From the NCBI RefSeq assembly GCF_029245835.1, contig NZ_JAQWOO010000076.1:1-48570 (forward strand): a stretch of 48,570 nucleotides of DNA, in the 5' to 3' direction. Shown here piece after piece: positions 25,817 through 35,719 of this stretch. Every line of letters begins with the position of its first letter. Positions within the stretch are counted from its first letter, which is position 1. A program made the translations under genes and the position numbers. The notes beneath the pieces are model-generated. The model did not search any database. It saw only the letters and a program-made list of their open reading frames with translations, and was not told where the DNA came from. Source of the DNA: Algibacter sp. (GTDB lineage: Bacteria > Bacteroidota > Bacteroidia > Flavobacteriales > Flavobacteriaceae).

Positions 25817-28126
25817 TTAACTAACAGATTGCAGCTCTTTATTTTTAAGTAATAAGGGCTTAGTATTTGCTAAAATTTCTAAATCTTCACCATAAACCAA
25901 TTCAAAATTGGTTTGCTTTTGTGTAATCTGAATTTTTATAATATGATTTCTAAAATTCACTTTAAATGAATAACCGTCCCATTGTTTAGGGATTTTTGGC
26001 ATGAATGACAATTTATTATCTATTATTCTCATACCACCAAAACCTTCAACTATACTCATCCAAGTTCCTGCCATGGACGTAATGTGTAAGCCTTCGTGCA
26101 CTTCGTGATTATAGTCATCTAAGTCTAGTCTTGAGGTTTGTAAATAGAACGTATACGCTTGTTCCATCCTACCTAATTTAGCAGCTTGAATACTATGAAC
26201 ACAAGGTGAGAGAGAACTTTCATGAACTGTAAATGGTTCGTAAAAATCAAAATGACGCTCTAATTCGGCATCAGAAAATTGATCTTCAAAAAAGTAAAAC
26301 CCTTGTAAAGTATCGGCTTGTTTGATGTATGGTGAACGCAAAATCCTGTCCCAGCTCCATTTCTGATTGATAGGTCTTTCTGATTTCGGTAAATCTTCAA
26401 CCGAAATCAATTCTTTATCTAAAAACCCATCTTGTTGTAAATACACTTGATGCTTCTCTGAATATGGGAAATACATATTATCTGCAACCGCTTTCCATAG
26501 CTCTAATTCATCTTTAGAAAGCTTTACTTTATTAGTAATTCTTGAAAAATCCGAAGTATATTCTTGCTCTATTTTTTCAATTTGCTCCAGCGTAAAATCA
26601 ATACACCATTTAGCCAAATAGTTAGTATACCAATTGTTATTAACATTATTTTCATATTCGTTTGGCCCAGTAACTCCTAAAATAACATATTGATTTTTAT
26701 CTGAAGAAAATGTAGCACGCTGTTGCCAAAAACGAGCGATTGCTATTAAAACCTCTAATCCTTTTTCAGGAATATAACTGTAATCTCCTGTATAACGGTA
26801 ATAGTTATAAATAGCGAATGCAATGGCCCCGTTTCTATGAATTTCTTCAAAGGTTATTTCCCATTCGTTATGGCATTCTTCACCATTCATCGTAACCATA
26901 GGATATAAAGCTGCTCCGTTTTTAAACCCTAATTTTTCAGCATTTTCAATAGCTTTATCTAAATGGTAGTAGCGATATTCTAATAAGGTTCTCGCTACTT
27001 TTTGATCTTTAGTAGCCATATAAAAGGGGATACAATACGCTTCGGTATCCCAATACGTGCTTCCGCCATATTTTTCGCCTGTAAAACCTTTTGGACCAAT
27101 ATTTAATTTTGAATCTTTACCTAAATACGTTTGATTTAATTGAAAAATATTAAAACGAATACCTTGTTGCGCTTTTGTATCGCCTTCAATAGTAATATCA
27201 GCCATATCCCAGATAGTTGCCCAAGCTTGTTTTTGATCTTCAAGTAATAGGCTATATCCTTTTTCGGTAGCTGTTTTTAAAACTTGTTTTGCAACTTCAA
27301 CTAATTGTGATTTATTGTGATTTCTATCAACGATGTAACCTCCGAATTTTTGAATACTATACGTTTCTCCTTTTTTTACTAGCGAAGCATAACTGAAAGA
27401 CACTAGGTTTGAATCCATTTTTGTAACACACTTCACAGAAGCTGGTTTCCCCGAAATAAAAAATTTAGATTCCATAAATGTACAGGTATGGAAATCGGTT
27501 TTCATTGTTTTTGCCTCAATAAAAGCTTGATGATTTAAATGACTTATATCTGTTGTGTCCCAAAATTTATCATCCCAATTAGTATCTTCATTTGTAATAC
27601 CAGAATCCAAATACGGTTGAAATATAATTTCAGCATCCATATTTAAAGGTTTTACTTCGTAGTTTATTACACCAATTTCATCTAAATCTAAACTTAAAAA
27701 ACGTTTAGCAGAGACTTCAATTTCAACACCATTTGGCAAGGTGGCTTTAAATGCTCTAGACAACCAGCCTTCTTTCATATTAAGTTCGCGCTTAAAATTA
27801 TAAATAGATTTACAGGTGTTTAAATCCAATGGCTCACCATTTACTATGACGTTAATTCCAATCCAATTTGGTGCATTTAATACTTTAGCGAAATATTCTG
27901 GATAACCATTTTTCCACCAACCCACACGGGTTTTATCTGGGTAATATACCCCTGCAATATAGCTTCCTTGAAAGGTTTCGCCTGAATAGTGTTCTTCAAA
28001 ATTAGCGCGTTGCCCCATGGCACCGTTACCAATACTAAATAAACTTTCTGAGGATTTAATACGATTGGCATCAAAACCTTCTTCTATGATAGACCAATTA
28101 TCTGGTTTTATGTAATCTTGATTCAT
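25817..28126 (-). CDS. GH65 disaccharide phosphorylase (probably maltose phosphorylase)
   Basis: A 769-residue inverting phosphorylase. N-terminal beta-sandwich (~1-270), then an (alpha/alpha)6 barrel with GGSTYWDTEAYCIPF (355-369), the catalytic acid E490 in VTGPNEYENN, and HEGLHITSMAGTW with phosphate-binding residues near the C-terminus. The family splits alpha-linked disaccharides with phosphate to give glucose and beta-D-glucose-1-phosphate. Adjacent beta-phosphoglucomutase and GH13 genes favour maltose as substrate; trehalose or kojibiose phosphorylases share the fold. No signal peptide, as expected for a cytoplasmic enzyme. Confidence 0.88.
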   Translation of the reverse strand: MNQDYIKPDNWSIIEEGFDANRIKSSESLFSIGNGAMGQRANFEEHYSGETFQGSYIAGVYYPDKTRVGWWKNGYPEYFAKVLNAPNWIGINVIVNGEPLDLNTCKSIYNFKRELNMKEGWLSRAFKATLPNGVEIEVSAKRFLSLDLDEIGVINYEVKPLNMDAEIIFQPYLDSGITNEDTNWDDKFWDTTDISHLNHQAFIEAKTMKTDFHTCTFMESKFFISGKPASVKCVTKMDSNLVSFSYASLVKKGETYSIQKFGGYIVDRNHNKSQLVEVAKQVLKTATEKGYSLLLEDQKQAWATIWDMADITIEGDTKAQQGIRFNIFQLNQTYLGKDSKLNIGPKGFTGEKYGGSTYWDTEAYCIPFYMATKDQKVARTLLEYRYYHLDKAIENAEKLGFKNGAALYPMVTMNGEECHNEWEITFEEIHRNGAIAFAIYNYYRYTGDYSYIPEKGLEVLIAIARFWQQRATFSSDKNQYVILGVTGPNEYENNVNNNWYTNYLAKWCIDFTLEQIEKIEQEYTSDFSRITNKVKLSKDELELWKAVADNMYFPYSEKHQVYLQQDGFLDKELISVEDLPKSERPINQKWSWDRILRSPYIKQADTLQGFYFFEDQFSDAELERHFDFYEPFTVHESSLSPCVHSIQAAKLGRMEQAYTFYLQTSRLDLDDYNHEVHEGLHITSMAGTWMSIVEGFGGMRIIDNKLSFMPKIPKQWDGYSFKVNFRNHIIKIQITQKQTNFELVYGEDLEILANTKPLLLKNKELQSVS

Positions 28127-28213
28127 TTTTCTAAGATGATAACACTTAGACTTTAAACTGTTTAGTTTTTAAACTCAACAAACTAAAATTCTATGTCTTG
28201 ATTATTATTTATA

Positions 28214-28882
28214 CTATATCGCCTTTGTTTTATCCATCAATTCTTTGATGAAATTATCAGGTATTTCGGTTAAATTTTTAAAATTAAAATTGGCTTTATG
28301 GAGTGTTTTTTCATCTCCAATGCCTATGGATATCATATTTGCAGCATTAGCAGCTTCTATACCAGCAATAGCATCTTCAAAAACAACACATTGCTCTGGT
28401 TTTAAATGTAATTTTTCAGCTCCAATTAAAAATACTTCTGGATCTGGTTTTGCTTTTGAAACACTATTCCCATCAACAATACCAACAAATCTCTCATACA
28501 AGTTAACTTGCTTTAAAATTAATGGTGCGTTTTTACTTGCTGAACCTAAAACATATTGAATTCCTAACGCATCTAATGCATCCAAAAGTTCATTGACTCC
28601 TGGTAGAATTTCTTCAGCACCCATTTTGGTGATATACTTTAAGTAATGTTCATTTTTACTGATTAAAAATTCTTGTTTTTTTTCTTCAGAAAGCTCAACC
28701 TTTCCAATATCTAAAAGGATTTCTAATGATCTTACACGACTAACACCTTTTAAAAGTTCGTTATGTGCTTCGGTAAACTCAAACCCTAAATGGTCTGCAA
28801 GGTCTTTCCAAGCTAAAAAATGATATTTTGCAGTATCAACTATAACACCGTCTAAATCAAATATGACTCCTATTTTATTCAT
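28214..28882 (-). CDS. pgmB: Beta-phosphoglucomutase
   Basis: HAD-superfamily phosphomutase of 222 residues converting beta-glucose-1-phosphate to glucose-6-phosphate. The catalytic GVIFDLDGVIVDTAKYHFLAWK has nucleophile and acid/base Asp residues. The cap carries LLKGVSRVRSLEILL, and GSASKNAP and VFEDAIAGIEAANAA form the remaining HAD motifs. The longest frame starts with TTG at 28903; the ATG at 28882 puts the catalytic motif right after the start, as in homologues. It is first in the pgmB-GH65-GH13-GH13 operon, 87 bp ahead of GH65. Confidence 0.93.
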   Translation of the reverse strand: MNKIGVIFDLDGVIVDTAKYHFLAWKDLADHLGFEFTEAHNELLKGVSRVRSLEILLDIGKVELSEEKKQEFLISKNEHYLKYITKMGAEEILPGVNELLDALDALGIQYVLGSASKNAPLILKQVNLYERFVGIVDGNSVSKAKPDPEVFLIGAEKLHLKPEQCVVFEDAIAGIEAANAANMISIGIGDEKTLHKANFNFKNLTEIPDNFIKELMDKTKAI

Positions 28883-28974
28883 TATCTTTTTAAACCGCTT
28901 CAAAAGAGCGGGACTATTTATTGTTTATTAATTCTATAAGCTACACCCTCTTTTTTTTGAGAAATTAAAGGTCT

Positions 28975-29003
28975 GGTTGTTAAAACTTAATCCTTTAACA
29001 ACC
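28975..29003. promoter_or_regulatory. Inverted repeat, operator candidate for the maltodextrin operon
   Basis: GGTTGTTAAA (28975-28984) and TTTAACAACC (28994-29003) are perfect 10-bp inverted repeats around ACTTAATCC. It lies directly downstream of the minus-strand TATATTTG at 29015-29008, where transcription would begin. That is the position of a repressor operator. It has no U-tract, so a terminator is unlikely. No regulator gene is nearby. Confidence 0.5.
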
Positions 29004-29007
29004 AACA

Positions 29008-29015
29008 CAAATATA
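29008..29015 (-). promoter_or_regulatory. Candidate -7 promoter element for pgmB-GH65-GH13
   Basis: The minus strand reads TATATTTG, matching TAnnTTTG exactly, about 126 bp upstream of the pgmB ATG. No clear -33 TTTG was seen at the expected distance. The adjoining inverted repeat at the predicted start of transcription raises its plausibility. Confidence 0.4.
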
Positions 29016-29202
29016 ACATGATTACTAAAAATATCATTAACTAATGACACGTAATTAAAGACATTGAATAATTTATAGAATTAGGACATAAAAAATGAAA
29101 AACATATAAATAAATATCTATTTTTTTAGGAAAGATTTATTCTTTTGAATCATATTACATATTCTAAATCAATGAAAAGTTACTGAAAATCAGCATAAAA
29201 CA

Positions 29203-29241
29203 AAAAGCTTCTCAATCCGATTTACTGGAAGAGAAGCTTTT
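29203..29241 (-). terminator. Rho-independent terminator after transaldolase
   Basis: On the minus strand AAAAGCTTCTC pairs with GAGAAGCTTTT (plus-strand arms 29203-29213 and 29231-29241), a perfect 11-bp stem with a 17-base loop, followed by TTGTTTTA. It starts 25 bp after the transaldolase stop and closes the tkt-fsa operon. Confidence 0.8.
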
Positions 29242-29265
29242 GTTTATTCTAAAAAAGTCTTTTAA

Positions 29266-29922
29266 TTAACTATTACCCTTTTTATAATCTGCTAAAAATT
29301 TAGCTAAACCGATATCCGTTAAAGGATGCTTTAATAAGCCTTTGATAGATGACAAAGGCCCTGTCATAACATCAGAACCTAATTTAGCACAGTCAATAAC
29401 ATGCATCGTATGACGTACAGATGCTGCTAAAATTTGAGTTTCAAAACCGTAGTTATCATAAATCTGTCTGATTTCAGCAATTAGATTTAATCCATCCGTA
29501 GAAATATCATCTAATCTTCCAATAAAAGGAGACACATAAGTAGCTCCTGCTTTAGCAGCTAAAAGTGCTTGACCAGCAGAAAAAACTAAAGTAACATTGG
29601 TTTTAATACCTTTATCAGAAAAGTATTTACACGCTTTGATTCCATCTGCAATTAAAGGTAACTTAACAACAATTTGAGGATGTAAACTGGCCAGCATTTC
29701 ACCTTCATCAACCATTCCTTCAAAATCTGTTGAAATCACTTCTGCACTTACATCTCCGTCAACTAAATCACAAATTTTTTGGTAATGCGCTAAAATATTA
29801 TCAGCACCAGTAATACCTTCTTTAGCCATTAAAGATGGGTTTGTTGTTACGCCATCTAACACCCCTAAAGCTTGTGCTTCTGCAATATCATCAAGGTTTG
29901 CTGTATCTATAAAAAATTTCAT
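29266..29922 (-). CDS. fsa: Transaldolase / fructose-6-phosphate aldolase (Fsa/TalC type)
   Basis: Small transaldolase-fold enzyme of 218 residues, the length of the Fsa/MipB/TalC subgroup. [28 protein letters not shown], the Schiff-base lysine in [25 protein letters not shown] and [11 protein letters not shown] are all present. It either transfers dihydroxyacetone units in the pentose phosphate pathway or cleaves fructose-6-phosphate; adjacency to transketolase, 10 bp upstream, argues for transaldolase activity. Confidence 0.92.
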   Translation of the reverse strand: MKFFIDTANLDDIAEAQALGVLDGVTTNPSLMAKEGITGADNILAHYQKICDLVDGDVSAEVISTDFEGMVDEGEMLASLHPQIVVKLPLIADGIKACKYFSDKGIKTNVTLVFSAGQALLAAKAGATYVSPFIGRLDDISTDGLNLIAEIRQIYDNYGFETQILAASVRHTMHVIDCAKLGSDVMTGPLSSIKGLLKHPLTDIGLAKFLADYKKGNS

Positions 29923-29932
29923 TTGATTGTTT

Positions 29933-31981
29933 TTATTTTATTAAAACGTTTGCATTTAAATATTCCATTACATTTTGGCTTACTTGTTCTCCTGTAAAGC
30001 CAAATTTTTCATCTAATACGCTTGCTGGCGCTGAATAACCAAAATGATCTACACCAAAAACTTTTCCATTATCACCTACAAGGCCTTCTAAGTTTACAGG
30101 TAAACCTGCTGTTAAACCATATAAAGGTTTGTTTTTTGGAATGATACTTTCTTGATAGGCTTTAGATTGTAATCTAAATACACCCTCTGAAATTATAGAA
30201 GCAATATTCACTTTTAAGTTTTCTCGCTCTTCAAGTATTTGAGCAGCCTCAATTAATGTTGAAACTTCAGATCCATTGGCCACTAAAACCACATCAGGGT
30301 TTTCAACTTCTTTAACTAAATACCCTCCTTTTTGAGCAGCTAAAGCCTCCTTATATCTTGATTCACCTTGTGCTGGAACATCTTTAATCCCTTGTCTAGA
30401 AAGGATTAAACCAGATGGTGTGTTTGTGTTTTCTAAAGCCATTTTCCAAGCCACACTAGTTTCAGCTGAATCTGCTGGACGCATTGCTAAGAAACTGTTT
30501 TTACCACTATGATTTTTCAGCTTTTCTAATAAGCGTATTTGCGCTTCTTGCTCAATGGGTTGGTGTGTTGGTCCATCTTCACCAACTCTAAAAGCATCAT
30601 GAGTCCAAACGTATTTCACACCTAATTCTTGAATACCACTTAAACGAATAGCTGGTTTCATGTAATCTGAAAACACAAAGAATGTGGCTACAACAGGAAT
30701 AATTCCTCCGTGTAATGCGATACCATTTGCAATACAAGCCATAGTTAATTCTGCTACACCAGCTTGTAAAAATGACCCGCTAAAATCGCCTTTTTGTAAT
30801 GCTGAAGATTTTTTTAAGAATCCATCCGTTTTATCACTATTAGATAAATCTGCTGAAGACACAATCATATTTTCAACATGTTCAGCCAAATATCCTAATA
30901 CATTTGAAGACGCAACTCGTGTTGCTAATCCTGCTTTATGTTCTATAGATTCAAAATCTAACTCTGGAAGTTCACCAGATAAGAAGAAATCTAACTTACT
31001 AGCTAAGGCACCGTTATCTTTTCTCCAAGCATTTATAACCGCTTTCTTTTTAGCTGCCTGAGCTGTTTTTTCAGAAATTAAATTTTTATAAAAATCATTA
31101 ACATCATCAAAAATATCAAATGGGTTTTCAACACTTGCTCCTAAATTCAGTAATGTTTTTTCGTAATCTGCTCCGGTTGCTCCAATGGGCTGACCGTGTA
31201 ATTCACAGTATCCTTCAAACATACTTCCATCAGCAGTTACACAACCTTTACCCATTATTGTTTTCCCAATAATTAAGGTTGGTTTTTCTGTTTCGTTGTT
31301 AGCATCAGTTAGTGCTTGTCTTATTTCATCGTGATTGTGACCATCAATAGTTACTACTTTCCATCCCCAAGCTTCATATTTAGCCGCTGTATCTTCACTT
31401 GTAACCTCATCTGTAGAGGTTGATAATTGAATATCATTTGAATCAAAGAACATGATAAAGTTATTCAGTCCTAAATGGCCAGCAATTCTACCTGCTCCTT
31501 GAGAGATTTCCTCTTGAATACCTCCATCAGAAATAAACCCGTAAACTTTATGATTCATCCAATCTCCAAAACGTGCCTGAAGAAATTTAGCAGCAATTGC
31601 AGCTCCAATACCCATAGTATGTCCTTGACCTAATGGTCCAGATGTATTTTCGACACCTCTAGCTACATCAACCTCTGGATGACCTGGTGTAATTGAACCC
31701 CACTGTCTGAAATTTGCAATATCATCTTTAGCGTAGTTTCCTAAAAGGTAATACTGTGCATACATTAAGGTAGACAAGTGACCCGCATCCATAAAAAAAC
31801 GATCCCTAAAAGCCCAAGTCATATCTGAAGGATCATAATTAAAAAATTCAGAATAAAGGATGTGCATAAAATCTGCACCTCCCATAGGACCACCTGGGTG
31901 ACCTGATTTTGCTTTTTCTACCATAGCTACAGCTAATGCTCTAATATTATCTGCTGCTTGTAAATTAATGTCTTTGTTCAT
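29933..31981 (-). CDS. tkt: Transketolase
   Basis: 682 residues, full length with all three domains. Visible: [24 protein letters not shown], the [16 protein letters not shown] loop, the TPP-binding [12 protein letters not shown], and in the pyrimidine domain [18 protein letters not shown] with the catalytic Glu/His. Transfers two-carbon ketol units in the non-oxidative pentose phosphate pathway, TPP-dependent. It starts at ATG 31981 and is followed 10 bp later by fsa. Confidence 0.96.
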   Translation of the reverse strand: MNKDINLQAADNIRALAVAMVEKAKSGHPGGPMGGADFMHILYSEFFNYDPSDMTWAFRDRFFMDAGHLSTLMYAQYYLLGNYAKDDIANFRQWGSITPGHPEVDVARGVENTSGPLGQGHTMGIGAAIAAKFLQARFGDWMNHKVYGFISDGGIQEEISQGAGRIAGHLGLNNFIMFFDSNDIQLSTSTDEVTSEDTAAKYEAWGWKVVTIDGHNHDEIRQALTDANNETEKPTLIIGKTIMGKGCVTADGSMFEGYCELHGQPIGATGADYEKTLLNLGASVENPFDIFDDVNDFYKNLISEKTAQAAKKKAVINAWRKDNGALASKLDFFLSGELPELDFESIEHKAGLATRVASSNVLGYLAEHVENMIVSSADLSNSDKTDGFLKKSSALQKGDFSGSFLQAGVAELTMACIANGIALHGGIIPVVATFFVFSDYMKPAIRLSGIQELGVKYVWTHDAFRVGEDGPTHQPIEQEAQIRLLEKLKNHSGKNSFLAMRPADSAETSVAWKMALENTNTPSGLILSRQGIKDVPAQGESRYKEALAAQKGGYLVKEVENPDVVLVANGSEVSTLIEAAQILEERENLKVNIASIISEGVFRLQSKAYQESIIPKNKPLYGLTAGLPVNLEGLVGDNGKVFGVDHFGYSAPASVLDEKFGFTGEQVSQNVMEYLNANVLIK

Positions 31982-32314
31982 TTTTTTAATTATGATTTAT
32001 ATTTAATGGCTTTAAAACATGCGATTTGAGCGTTAATAAAACTTTCAAAAAACACATATTTTGCAAATATATAATCTTTAAGTTGTTAGAGATTACTAAA
32101 TGTCAAATTAATTTAATAACAGGTGTTAACATCTCGATAGTAGAACTGTTTATCGGAAGAAAATTATGGAAATTAAAAAAACCAACTTTAAGAAAGTGTG
32201 TTTATCCTTTAAAGTGCAATAGCATTTAAAAGCTGACACTTTATTTGAATTATTAATAACCGATTTTGAATTTTCGATAATTACGGGAAGAGATAGAAAA
32301 AAGAAAAAAAAAGA
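31982..32314. other. Intergenic region upstream of transketolase
   Basis: 333 bp, strongly AT-rich. It must contain the end of the PUL transcript (after the GH3 stop at 32315) and the tkt promoter. A TATATTTG element is present on the minus strand at 32071-32064, about 83 bp before the tkt ATG; I saw no matching -33 box. No convincing terminator hairpin with a U-tract is visible after GH3. A 67-codon plus-strand frame here starts with TTG and looks non-coding. Confidence 0.5.
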
Positions 32315-34144
32315 CTAATAATGCAGTCCATATCCAAATTCAAATAATGGTGTTATGGAAGTATCCCAGAAATTTGGACCATATTTTGATTTGAAATCTT
32401 CTTCAGATTTAGGCCAAGAATGAGGAAGTTTGCCTGTAAAATTATAATCTCCAAACAACACCTCAGCAATCCCATCACCCTCAGATCCAGGCAACCATGC
32501 TGCAATAAAAGCATCGGACTTATCTATTTGATCTGTTACAACTAGTGGACGTCCAGAAACTAAAACAACAATGGTTTTAATGCCCATGTCTGCATAGGTA
32601 TTTATATATTTCTGATGGATCTTACTTAAGGTTAATTTATGCGTTCCATTCCCATCACCTATATCTCCAAATAGTTCCGCATAAGGTGTTTCTCCCACGA
32701 CTATAATGGCGATATCAGCATCGGCATGTTTTTCGGTGGCACTTTCGTCATATACCACTAACCCTTCTGATGTGCCTTGAATACCTTCTAATATTGTTGT
32801 AGCTCCCTTATAATTTTCTTGGGTCCCCTGCCACCATATAGTCCACCCTCCAGATTGAAGACCTGAGCTATTAGCGTGCTCTCCAACAACAACAATTTTT
32901 TTTGTTTTTTTATCAATAGGCAAACTATTGTTTTCGTTTTTAAGCAAAACTAAAGACTCTCGAACAGCTTGTCTTGCCTTGTCTCTATGATCCTGACATC
33001 CTATTTTATCAATTAGATTAGGATCTGGAAATGGATTTTCAAATAATCCCAATCTAAACTTTTGTCTTAAAATCCTTTTAACAGCATCATCAATACGTTG
33101 TTGAGAAACTTCCTTACTAACAATACCTGCTTTTAATCCTTTTTGAAAAACATCGAGATCTCCATCAACAGCCATTACCATATCCACTCCAGCGTTTATA
33201 ATAGCATTAGCACCAAATCTTGAATAGCCTTTCCAATCTGTAACTACTATCCCATCAAATCCCATCCCAATTTTAAGTGTGTCTGTAACCAATTCTTTAT
33301 GAGCATGCATGGAAAGCTCTGAAATGGAATTAAAAGATACCATAACTGAGCCTACCCCTTCTGCCACAGCATCATGATATGGTGGAAGCAGGTACTTGCT
33401 TACTTCATTCATAGTTAACGTAGTATTACCACCTTCTACTCCAAAGTCAGTTGAACCATCTCCAATAAAGTGTTTAGCCGTAGCCATGACTGTTTTTTTA
33501 TCTGACAAATTGCCTTGATGCCCTCTAACAGATGCTTTAGCTAGTTGGCTTGTTAGCGCTGTACTCTCGGAAAAGGCCTCATAAACGCGTCCCCATTTTT
33601 CATTATAAGGTATCGCAATACAAGGAGAGAAAGTCCAATTAAATCCTGTAGCCTGAGTTTCTATTGCTGTAATTGCAGCAGCCTCTTCAACCAATTTAGA
33701 GTTATAAGTTGCTCCAAGACCTATATTATGAGGAAATATGGTGGCGCCTTCAAACGTGTTTTGTCCGTGAACAGCGTCCACCGCGAATAATAAAGGAATA
33801 CCTAATCTTGTAGCTAATGCTTTATTTTGTAATGTTACAAATCTGGCTTGCCAATCGGCTGCATCTTTACCGGGAGTAGGTCCTTGAGTGTGTATTACTG
33901 ACCCAATATATTTGGAACTGATATCATCATCTATAATATCATCAAAATGTCTGACTTGCGACATTTGACCAATTTTTTCATCCCATGTCATTAACGATAA
34001 CAAGGAATCTACCTTTTGTTCGATTAAAACATCATTATCTATTTTTTTTGAAATAGCTTTTTTACATCCACTTAAAGCATAAAAACATAAAGCAACTATT
34101 AATAATCCATTGATAAATTTTAAATTTTTATAACTATTTTTCAT
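32315..34144 (-). CDS. GH3 beta-glucosidase, lipoprotein
   Basis: 609 residues from the ATG at 34144; the frame extends to a TTG at 34177. Signal peptide with lipobox ALSGC (Cys27). GH3 barrel: WDEKIGQMSQV, FAVDAVHGQN, WTFSPCIAIPYNEKWGR, ATAKHFIGDG, and nucleophile Asp ~303 in GFDGIVVTDWKGYS. The second domain has LVLLKNENNSLPI and GWTIWWQG, and the acid/base Glu would be in the VVGETPYAELFGD area. It releases glucose from beta-gluco-oligosaccharides in the periplasm or at a membrane surface. Last gene of the beta-glucan locus, 33 bp after the MFS permease. Confidence 0.92.
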   Translation of the reverse strand: MKNSYKNLKFINGLLIVALCFYALSGCKKAISKKIDNDVLIEQKVDSLLSLMTWDEKIGQMSQVRHFDDIIDDDISSKYIGSVIHTQGPTPGKDAADWQARFVTLQNKALATRLGIPLLFAVDAVHGQNTFEGATIFPHNIGLGATYNSKLVEEAAAITAIETQATGFNWTFSPCIAIPYNEKWGRVYEAFSESTALTSQLAKASVRGHQGNLSDKKTVMATAKHFIGDGSTDFGVEGGNTTLTMNEVSKYLLPPYHDAVAEGVGSVMVSFNSISELSMHAHKELVTDTLKIGMGFDGIVVTDWKGYSRFGANAIINAGVDMVMAVDGDLDVFQKGLKAGIVSKEVSQQRIDDAVKRILRQKFRLGLFENPFPDPNLIDKIGCQDHRDKARQAVRESLVLLKNENNSLPIDKKTKKIVVVGEHANSSGLQSGGWTIWWQGTQENYKGATTILEGIQGTSEGLVVYDESATEKHADADIAIIVVGETPYAELFGDIGDGNGTHKLTLSKIHQKYINTYADMGIKTIVVLVSGRPLVVTDQIDKSDAFIAAWLPGSEGDGIAEVLFGDYNFTGKLPHSWPKSEEDFKSKYGPNFWDTSITPLFEFGYGLHY

Positions 34145-34177
34145 CTTAAATCTATTCAAACGGTATCTCGTTTGCAA

Positions 34178-35692
34178 CTATTTTCTAATTAATAATTCTT
34201 CCACTTCTTCTAAACTCTTACCTTTTGTTTCAATTACGAATTTCATCACAAACAACAAGGATAAAATGGCCATTCCAGCATAAATTGCGAACGTTATTGT
34301 AGGTCCTAAATTTGTGAGTTCCCAAGGAAAAAATTGAGTTACTGTATAACTCACTAACGAATTAAAAAACCCGACTACTGATATGGCGATACCTTTTATA
34401 TTTCCCGGGAAAATTTCTGATAATAAGGTCCACATTACAGGGCCTAATGAAATGGCAAATGCCGCTACATACAAAAGAATTGCAATTAACACCAAGTTGG
34501 CGTTGATAGATATAAAATTTTTCACTTCATTACGTTTAAACTCATATAACTGATTTTCATTTAATATGGGTTCTAGATTAGCAAACAATTCATCCTGAGA
34601 TTTAAACGACATACCTTTAAGTGCTGTCATAGCTGTTTTTATTTTAGTATTTCCAACTTTATCAATAGACACATCATTTAAATCGTAAGTTGCATTATTA
34701 AACGCAAGGGTTGCCATAGACAATGCAACTGCCATAGTTGCCGTACCAATTATTAAAAGTGGTTTTCTCCCTAATCGATCTATAAGCCTAATGGCTACAA
34801 GTGTAAATACTAAATTTGTAAGACCTACTACAATGGCTTGTAAAAATGAAGAATCCGTGCTTCCGCCCGCCTGTTCAAAAATGGTTGGTGCATAGTAAAA
34901 AATAGCGTTAATGCCTGTTATTTGTTGAAAAAATGCCATCCCAAATGCGATAATAATAATGGTTCGCATTCGGCTACTAAACAATTCAGAAATTGTTCCT
35001 CGTTTTTCTTTTTTTGCAACGCCTCTTTGAATTTCTTCTATGGTTGATAACGCATAGTCTTTACCTCCAATTTTGATTAAAATCTTTTCGGCAATTTCAA
35101 CAAGATTTAATTTTTGTATTAACCACCTTGGGCTTCTTGGAACCGTAAATAGTGCTAAAAAGTAGAGAAATGCAGGTATAGCCTCAACCCCCAGCATCCA
35201 TCTCCAACTCTCGCCTTCTAAATCTTTCAAAAAGTAATTAGAAAAGTAAGCTACCGATATCCCTAAAACGATATTAAGCTGATTTAGAGATACTAAACTC
35301 CCTCTTAATTTTGGTGGCGCCACTTCTGCTATGTAGATTGGTGCAATTAATATAGCGCCTCCAATACCAATACCGCCGATAATTCTAGCAATAATAAATT
35401 CGGTATAACCTGTTGCTAAAGCCGACCATGTTGCGGAAACGGTAAATAATATTGCTGTTAAAATTAGTATTTTTTTTCGACCAAATTTATCACTTAATGG
35501 GCCTGCTGTAATATTTCCAGCCATCGCACCAAAAACAACACAGCCTACTGAAAACCCAAGCTCCCAATCAGACATATCAAAATACACTGTTATTCCGCCT
35601 ACAGCTCCTGAAATTACAGCACTGTCAAATCCTAAAAGAAAACCTCCTAATGCAACTATAAAGCTTATAAAAATAGTATATGTCTTGTTCAT
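34178..35692 (-). CDS. Sugar-porter family MFS transporter
   Basis: A 504-residue inner-membrane permease with 12 predicted helices. Sugar-porter marks: DKFGRKK after helix 2, VPRSPRWL before the central loop, DRLGRKPLL, and ETKGKSLEEVEELL at the C-terminus. It should import glucose or a small beta-glucoside by proton symport. A long hydrophilic insertion (about residues 335-395) sits between late helices, probably on the periplasmic side, and is much longer than in classic sugar porters, though similar loops occur in Bacteroidota homologues. Encoded between the GH30 and GH3 enzymes, so it probably takes up their products. Confidence 0.9.
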   Translation of the reverse strand: MNKTYTIFISFIVALGGFLLGFDSAVISGAVGGITVYFDMSDWELGFSVGCVVFGAMAGNITAGPLSDKFGRKKILILTAILFTVSATWSALATGYTEFIIARIIGGIGIGGAILIAPIYIAEVAPPKLRGSLVSLNQLNIVLGISVAYFSNYFLKDLEGESWRWMLGVEAIPAFLYFLALFTVPRSPRWLIQKLNLVEIAEKILIKIGGKDYALSTIEEIQRGVAKKEKRGTISELFSSRMRTIIIIAFGMAFFQQITGINAIFYYAPTIFEQAGGSTDSSFLQAIVVGLTNLVFTLVAIRLIDRLGRKPLLIIGTATMAVALSMATLAFNNATYDLNDVSIDKVGNTKIKTAMTALKGMSFKSQDELFANLEPILNENQLYEFKRNEVKNFISINANLVLIAILLYVAAFAISLGPVMWTLLSEIFPGNIKGIAISVVGFFNSLVSYTVTQFFPWELTNLGPTITFAIYAGMAILSLLFVMKFVIETKGKSLEEVEELLIRK

Positions 35693-35719
35693 AATGTGTT
35701 GGTTTTATAAGCTTAAATA

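Larger units (their letters stand above)
28904..29265. other. Intergenic region: maltose operon control and transaldolase terminator
   Basis: About 360 bp without a gene. It holds a 10-bp inverted repeat (28975-29003), a TATATTTG element on the minus strand (29008-29015) and a rho-independent terminator (29203-29241), each listed separately. I see nothing else in it. It would give a leader of about 120 bases before pgmB. Confidence 0.7.

Noticed and set aside
30684-31061. 125-codon plus-strand frame inside the transketolase gene
   Set aside because: It is the antisense of a well-conserved enzyme and its translation has no recognisable domain; it is a shadow frame.
32026-32229. 67-codon plus-strand reading frame in the gap before transketolase
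   Set aside because: It starts with TTG, has an unusual composition rich in Lys, Ile and Cys, matches no family I know, and lies in a promoter region.
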